Positions 60,669-64,000 of a stretch of DNA of 64,000 nucleotides are shown piece by piece; within the stretch, counting starts at the first letter, position 1; every line of letters begins with the position of its first letter. Position numbers and translations under genes: made by a program. The notes beneath the pieces were generated by a model that saw nothing but the letters and a program-made list of their open reading frames with translations, did no database searches and was not told the DNA's origin. The stretch is from Rheinheimera riviphila (GTDB lineage Bacteria > Pseudomonadota > Gammaproteobacteria > Enterobacterales > Alteromonadaceae): contig NZ_SACS01000002.1 in NCBI RefSeq assembly GCF_004005945.1, positions 62,001 to 126,000 of the forward strand. The letters are read 5' to 3'.

Positions 60669-61712
60669 TTAGCTCTCGTCACTATTGCGGTCAAAGCTGG
60701 AATAACCCCGGATAAACTTTTGTAGCTGGTCGCGTAGGTTTGGCGGTGTGCCTTTAATCACCAGAATGTCACGCTCAGCATCATATTGCACCCGATCACC
60801 TAATAACTTCTGTTCAAAGCTCAGACTCAGTCCGGCGCCAGCACCAGAGAATTTCACCAGCGTCTTTAACTCTTTCACATCCACCGGGAACTGCTCAGCC
60901 ACCGGCATTGCACGCTCAGCGCAATAACGGGCAAAGGCGTTGTCGTCAGAGCTATCGACTGTCGCTGAAAGCTCGCTTAGCATCACATCCTGGCCTTGTT
61001 TGGCGCGCTCTTCGCAGTATTGATAGACTTGTTTGCGCACATCATGTTTTTCGGCCGCATCGTACTGACCTTCCGCCAGATATTCTTCGACCGAAGCCAA
61101 CACCATTTTACTGCTGGCTTTGGGGTCAACCCCTTCTTCGCAGCCTAAAAAATCCAGGAAAAAGTCGGCGACTTTGCGCCCGGCACGGCCGCGGATAAAG
61201 CTGATGTATTTGCCTTGTTCACTGGCCATCTGATATTCGGTCAGGTCGATACGGGCCGCTAACTGCATCCTTGCGATATCCAGATGTTTGGCGCTGGTCA
61301 GTTGTAAATCTGAGGACACTGAAAAGTGTTCTTTACTGCCGAGCAGTGCAATCAGCAAATATTCGTTGGCCAGATAGCGGTAATGACACAACATAAAATA
61401 ACCGGTTTCCGGGATCTGATGTTTAGTCAGCTCGACCACCAACTGACCGGTGGCGAGCTCGGCCAGACTGACAAAATTCAAATCCTGCGCTTGCCAGTTG
61501 GCGATAGCATCACAGAAATCCGGGCTCTTTGCGGGACTAAACGCGGCATAACCTTTGGCCGGTTTGCCATTGTAAGCAAGGTGCAATTGTTCAATCAGTT
61601 CGGCGACCTGTGCGCTAACTGGCACCAGCTCCTGTCGAAAATGGGCGGTTAATTGAGCAGATTCATTGGCTTCGATAAAGTTAATCGCCAGCAGATGCAC
61701 GTCGACAGACAT
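60669..61712 (-). CDS. yejK: Nucleoid-associated protein YejK (NdpA)
   Basis: YejK binds the nucleoid and in E. coli interacts with topoisomerases. The 347-residue protein has the family segments FYLA-like LAINFIEA, LNFVSLAELATGQLVVELTKHQIPETGYFMLCHYRYLANEYLL, KYISFIRGRAGRKVADFFLDFLGCEEGVDPK and a C-terminal KFSGAGAGLSLSFEQKLLG. It is divergent from yejL, the conserved yejK-yejL-yejM arrangement. Confidence 0.95.
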   Translation of the reverse strand: MSVDVHLLAINFIEANESAQLTAHFRQELVPVSAQVAELIEQLHLAYNGKPAKGYAAFSPAKSPDFCDAIANWQAQDLNFVSLAELATGQLVVELTKHQIPETGYFMLCHYRYLANEYLLIALLGSKEHFSVSSDLQLTSAKHLDIARMQLAARIDLTEYQMASEQGKYISFIRGRAGRKVADFFLDFLGCEEGVDPKASSKMVLASVEEYLAEGQYDAAEKHDVRKQVYQYCEERAKQGQDVMLSELSATVDSSDDNAFARYCAERAMPVAEQFPVDVKELKTLVKFSGAGAGLSLSFEQKLLGDRVQYDAERDILVIKGTPPNLRDQLQKFIRGYSSFDRNSDES

Positions 61713-61782
61713 AAGTTTTCCTGTTTAAATGGATTTCTGTTAATATTCTACCTGTTTCATTCAGTTAATTTCAGAGTAATTC

Positions 61783-62007
61783 ATGCCGATCCAATCCAAG
61801 TATTCCAACCAGCAAATCGAAACCCTCGTCAACATTCTGTTGGAAACTTTACGGCAGCAAAATGCCACTACAGAGTTAAGTTTGATGTGTCTGGGCAATA
61901 CCATCAGCCATATCATCAAAACCAATGTCCCGGCTGCACAACAAGCAGAAGTCACCAAACACTTCAGTCAGGCGTTACAAGACGCTGTCAGCAGCAAGGC
62001 CCACTAA
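61783..62007 (+). CDS. yejL: YejL family protein (DUF1414)
   Basis: The 74-residue helical protein matches YejL: PIQSKYSNQQIETLVNILL at the start, then LSLMCLGNTISHII and VPAAQQAEVTKHFSQALQ. Function is unknown; it forms dimers in known structures. It lies 6 bp before yejM on the same strand. Confidence 0.94.
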   Translation: MPIQSKYSNQQIETLVNILLETLRQQNATTELSLMCLGNTISHIIKTNVPAAQQAEVTKHFSQALQDAVSSKAH

Positions 62008-62013
62008 AACCTT

Positions 62014-63543
62014 ATGGTGCTCGAGCAAAACCTGTCACTCGTCAATAAAATTGACCGGTTATTACGCTGGGGCCACTGGTTTACCTTCTTTAATGTGTTA
62101 TTGGCATTGCTGGTTACTGGCAGCTATTTTCTGGCTGATCCGCTGCCAGCATCTGCCGTCGGCTGGAGTTATCTGCTGCTGAATTGGCTCGGCCACACCG
62201 CATTTTTGTGTTTCCTGTTTTTTATCATCACCATTTTCCCGGTCAGTCTGATTTTTCCTTATCAACGCCATGTCCGCGGTATAGCTGCGATTCTGGCGAC
62301 TTGTGGTCTGGTCGCACTGATTTTTGACGCCTACGTCTATCACAGCCTGGGTTATCACGCCGGTAGTGCTTCTTACGAACAAACTTTGGATTTATTACGC
62401 CAGCAGGTGGTGACCAATTTGCGCAATTTTGTGCTGATCACCTCCGCAGTTGCCGTATTGCTGGTGACCATTCAACTGGTGATCAGTAATTATTGCTGGA
62501 AAAAGATTGCGCGCCTTAGTCACTCCGGGGTTGGCAAACCGGCGATGGTGTTGCTGCTAAGCTGCTTTATGTGCAGTCATTTATTGCATATCTGGGGTGA
62601 CGCCAGCCAACATGACGACATCATCCGCCAGGATAATGTGTTACCACTAACGTATCCGGCCACCGCACGCACCATGCTGGTCAGATACAAATTGCTGGAT
62701 CCGGCACAGTTATCGCAGCCCTTGTCCGAACAACGCAGCCCTGACTGGCTGCAGGCGAAATCAACCAAAGCCGCCAGCATTGAATTACAGTGCCCGGCGG
62801 CCGCGAACAGCCAGGCGGTCCATTTGTGGGTCGTAACCACAGCAGACGGCTCACTGGCGGCGCAACTGCCCAATGATGGCTGGCGGCGCTTGCCACAACA
62901 TATGGCGCCGGTGTCACCGCAAAGTGCCATGCTGAATTTGTTATACGCCGATGTTGCCGCGCTTGATCTGCAGCTTCCGCCGGTCTGGCTCAGCCAGTTA
63001 CCGGCCAGCTATTTTGGCATCAGTGCCTCTACCAGCTGGCAGCAACAACTGCCTTGGTTAACACAGCAGCCAGAAAACCGTTTGGCTGCAGTGCAACTAC
63101 ATTTACTCGACGATGCCAGTGCACTGCGTACCGCCTTACTGGCGTTGCCCGAAGCGCATCATCTGGTGGTGCAGCTAAACGCCGCTGCCGGCCAGTTTGC
63201 GTTGGGGCAAACTGCACTCTGGTATCGCTGGCCGGAATTGCACCAACAACGGATCAATGATGTGACCCAACATCTGGATCTACTGCCAACGATTCTGGCC
63301 GGTGCCGGTTGTATCAACCAACAACCCTGGATTGGCGATAATCTGCTGCGCCCGGTGACCCAAGCCAAACTAAATTTACTGAATAATCAGCTGTATAGCT
63401 TCCGTAAAGACAAGATGCTGGTGGTGAATGAAGATGGCAGTTATAGCGTTTGGTCGGCCGGAACTTTAGTCCGCCTGGAACAACGGCTGGATTTGCCAAT
63501 GCTGACCGATGCGTTAAAACGCCTACCAGATGCTGACGAATAA
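62014..63543 (+). CDS. yejM: YejM/PbgA-like membrane protein with a reduced periplasmic domain
   Basis: In E. coli YejM (PbgA) senses LPS and shields LpxC through LapB. Here the N-terminal part has five hydrophobic segments (about 21-42, 50-78, 84-107, 133-160 and 171-196) with RLLRWGHWFTFFN and DAYVYHSLGYHAGSASYEQTLDL, clear family features. The C-terminal periplasmic part (about 200-509) is shorter than in the 586-residue E. coli protein and has lost most of the sulfatase-fold signature, though GISASTSWQQQLPWL and QQRINDVTQHLDLLPTIL still align by eye. Synteny with yejK-yejL supports the name. Confidence 0.85.
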   Translation: MVLEQNLSLVNKIDRLLRWGHWFTFFNVLLALLVTGSYFLADPLPASAVGWSYLLLNWLGHTAFLCFLFFIITIFPVSLIFPYQRHVRGIAAILATCGLVALIFDAYVYHSLGYHAGSASYEQTLDLLRQQVVTNLRNFVLITSAVAVLLVTIQLVISNYCWKKIARLSHSGVGKPAMVLLLSCFMCSHLLHIWGDASQHDDIIRQDNVLPLTYPATARTMLVRYKLLDPAQLSQPLSEQRSPDWLQAKSTKAASIELQCPAAANSQAVHLWVVTTADGSLAAQLPNDGWRRLPQHMAPVSPQSAMLNLLYADVAALDLQLPPVWLSQLPASYFGISASTSWQQQLPWLTQQPENRLAAVQLHLLDDASALRTALLALPEAHHLVVQLNAAAGQFALGQTALWYRWPELHQQRINDVTQHLDLLPTILAGAGCINQQPWIGDNLLRPVTQAKLNLLNNQLYSFRKDKMLVVNEDGSYSVWSAGTLVRLEQRLDLPMLTDALKRLPDADE

Positions 63544-63554
63544 AAGTCGCCTGC

Positions 63555-63854
63555 CTACTGCACTGTTTTATTCGGCTTTATTTTTAACCCCCGCCTGCCC
63601 TGCAATTCCAATTCAGCTAAATGAAATAAATTAGTAAAAACAATCGCTGGCGCGTTTTGCTCAAATTTCTCCAGATAAGCAATACTGGCCTGTGCAATCA
63701 ACTGCGCCGCTAACCGGTCGTACTGACTATCGCCATCGTAAGATAAAGGTTCATCCAAATCGGCCAGCCCCACCTCCTGCTGCCGTCGCATAAACCAATT
63801 CATCAGAAACTCATACTGTTTAACGTCCAGGAAATCCCGACAATCCATACTCAT
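63555..63854 (-). CDS. Conserved small protein of unknown function
   Basis: The 99-residue soluble protein starts MSMDCRDFLDVKQYEFLMNWF and is helical and acidic in its first two thirds with a basic tail (GRRGLKIKPNKTVQ). I do not recognise a family. It converges on yejM with 11 bp between stops and no terminator between them. Codon use looks like its neighbours, so I think it is real. Confidence 0.55.
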   Translation of the reverse strand: MSMDCRDFLDVKQYEFLMNWFMRRQQEVGLADLDEPLSYDGDSQYDRLAAQLIAQASIAYLEKFEQNAPAIVFTNLFHLAELELQGRRGLKIKPNKTVQ

Positions 63855-64000
63855 TTATCATGCCCTTTTACTGCAGACTATTTACTTAGCATACGGCATC
63901 TAGTGCCGTTTGGAGCAATCAAACACATCACTTCCGATAATTTTCAGCGCCCGCTGTTGTTTCGCTTTTTTCGATGAGCATCGCCGTTTTATTCCGTTAT

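Noticed and set aside
63894-63911. ACGGCA/TGCCGT hairpin near the right edge as a terminator
   Set aside because: No T run follows, and no gene end is close enough; the last 146 bp show no recognisable gene.

Overview
The window looks like chromosome of a gammaproteobacterium of the Alteromonadales, most like Rheinheimera/Alishewanella. This rests on recalled gene order (trxB-aat-bpt-infA-clpA-clpS-cspD-icd-nudJ-mnmA-hflD-purB-roxA), lineage-typical proteins (DUF3581, DUF4826, YejL, short DUF2897-like protein, monomeric isocitrate dehydrogenase, leucine dehydrogenase) and moderate GC; no database search was possible. No rRNA, prophage, intact insertion sequence or CRISPR array was seen.

Region 1 (1-16.8 kb) is core: the start of a sensor protein cut by the left edge; thioredoxin reductase; a compact N-degron block (aat and bpt tag proteins, clpS recognises them, clpA unfolds them) enclosing infA; cold-shock gene cspD; icd on the opposite strand; the nudJ-mnmA-hflD-purB-roxA run; then leucine dehydrogenase and two accessory genes. 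Region 2 (17-29.5 kb) is a surface-polysaccharide locus. A leftward, largely overlapping operon (GT4, wecG, GT2, wzz-like, wzy-like, wzx-like) diverges from a rightward one (wecA, second flippase, nitroreductase-like protein, polysaccharide pyruvyl transferase), with wecC at the far left. WecA, WecC and WecG suggest a glycan starting with GlcNAc and ManNAcA, as in enterobacterial common antigen, assembled by a Wzx/Wzy/Wzz-type route and probably pyruvylated.

Region 3 (29.5-32.2 kb) is an accessory patch rich in palindromic repeats. It carries a signal peptidase I between direct copies of one repeat, and an AT-rich secreted DUF6624-like gene whose signal peptide is out of frame across a run of eight A. 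Region 4 (32.2-48.6 kb) holds uppP (undecaprenyl-phosphate recycling, serving the glycan pathway), an M24 peptidase, a LysR regulator, the recC-recB-recD operon, a TPR-GGDEF diguanylate cyclase, galE and a YciI-like gene. Region 5 (48.8-64 kb) contains DUF3581, an SOS-controlled sulA with two LexA boxes and a TACA microsatellite, a YchJ-like gene, tRNA-Tyr, a response regulator with TPRs, deoC, a YgjP-like protease, xthA, yfbV, an EIIA-Glc-like protein, the yffB-dapE-M15 peptidase-DUF2897 run, and yejK/yejL/yejM.

The most notable non-coding feature is a family of imperfect palindromic elements of about 65-170 bp at four places (5.63, 18.25, 50.31 and 54.51 kb), one of them inside the clpS-clpA operon. 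No wholly new multi-gene system could be proved. The best leads are the nitroreductase/pyruvyl-transferase pair, the repeat-bounded signal peptidase, the homopolymer frameshift and the sulA control region.
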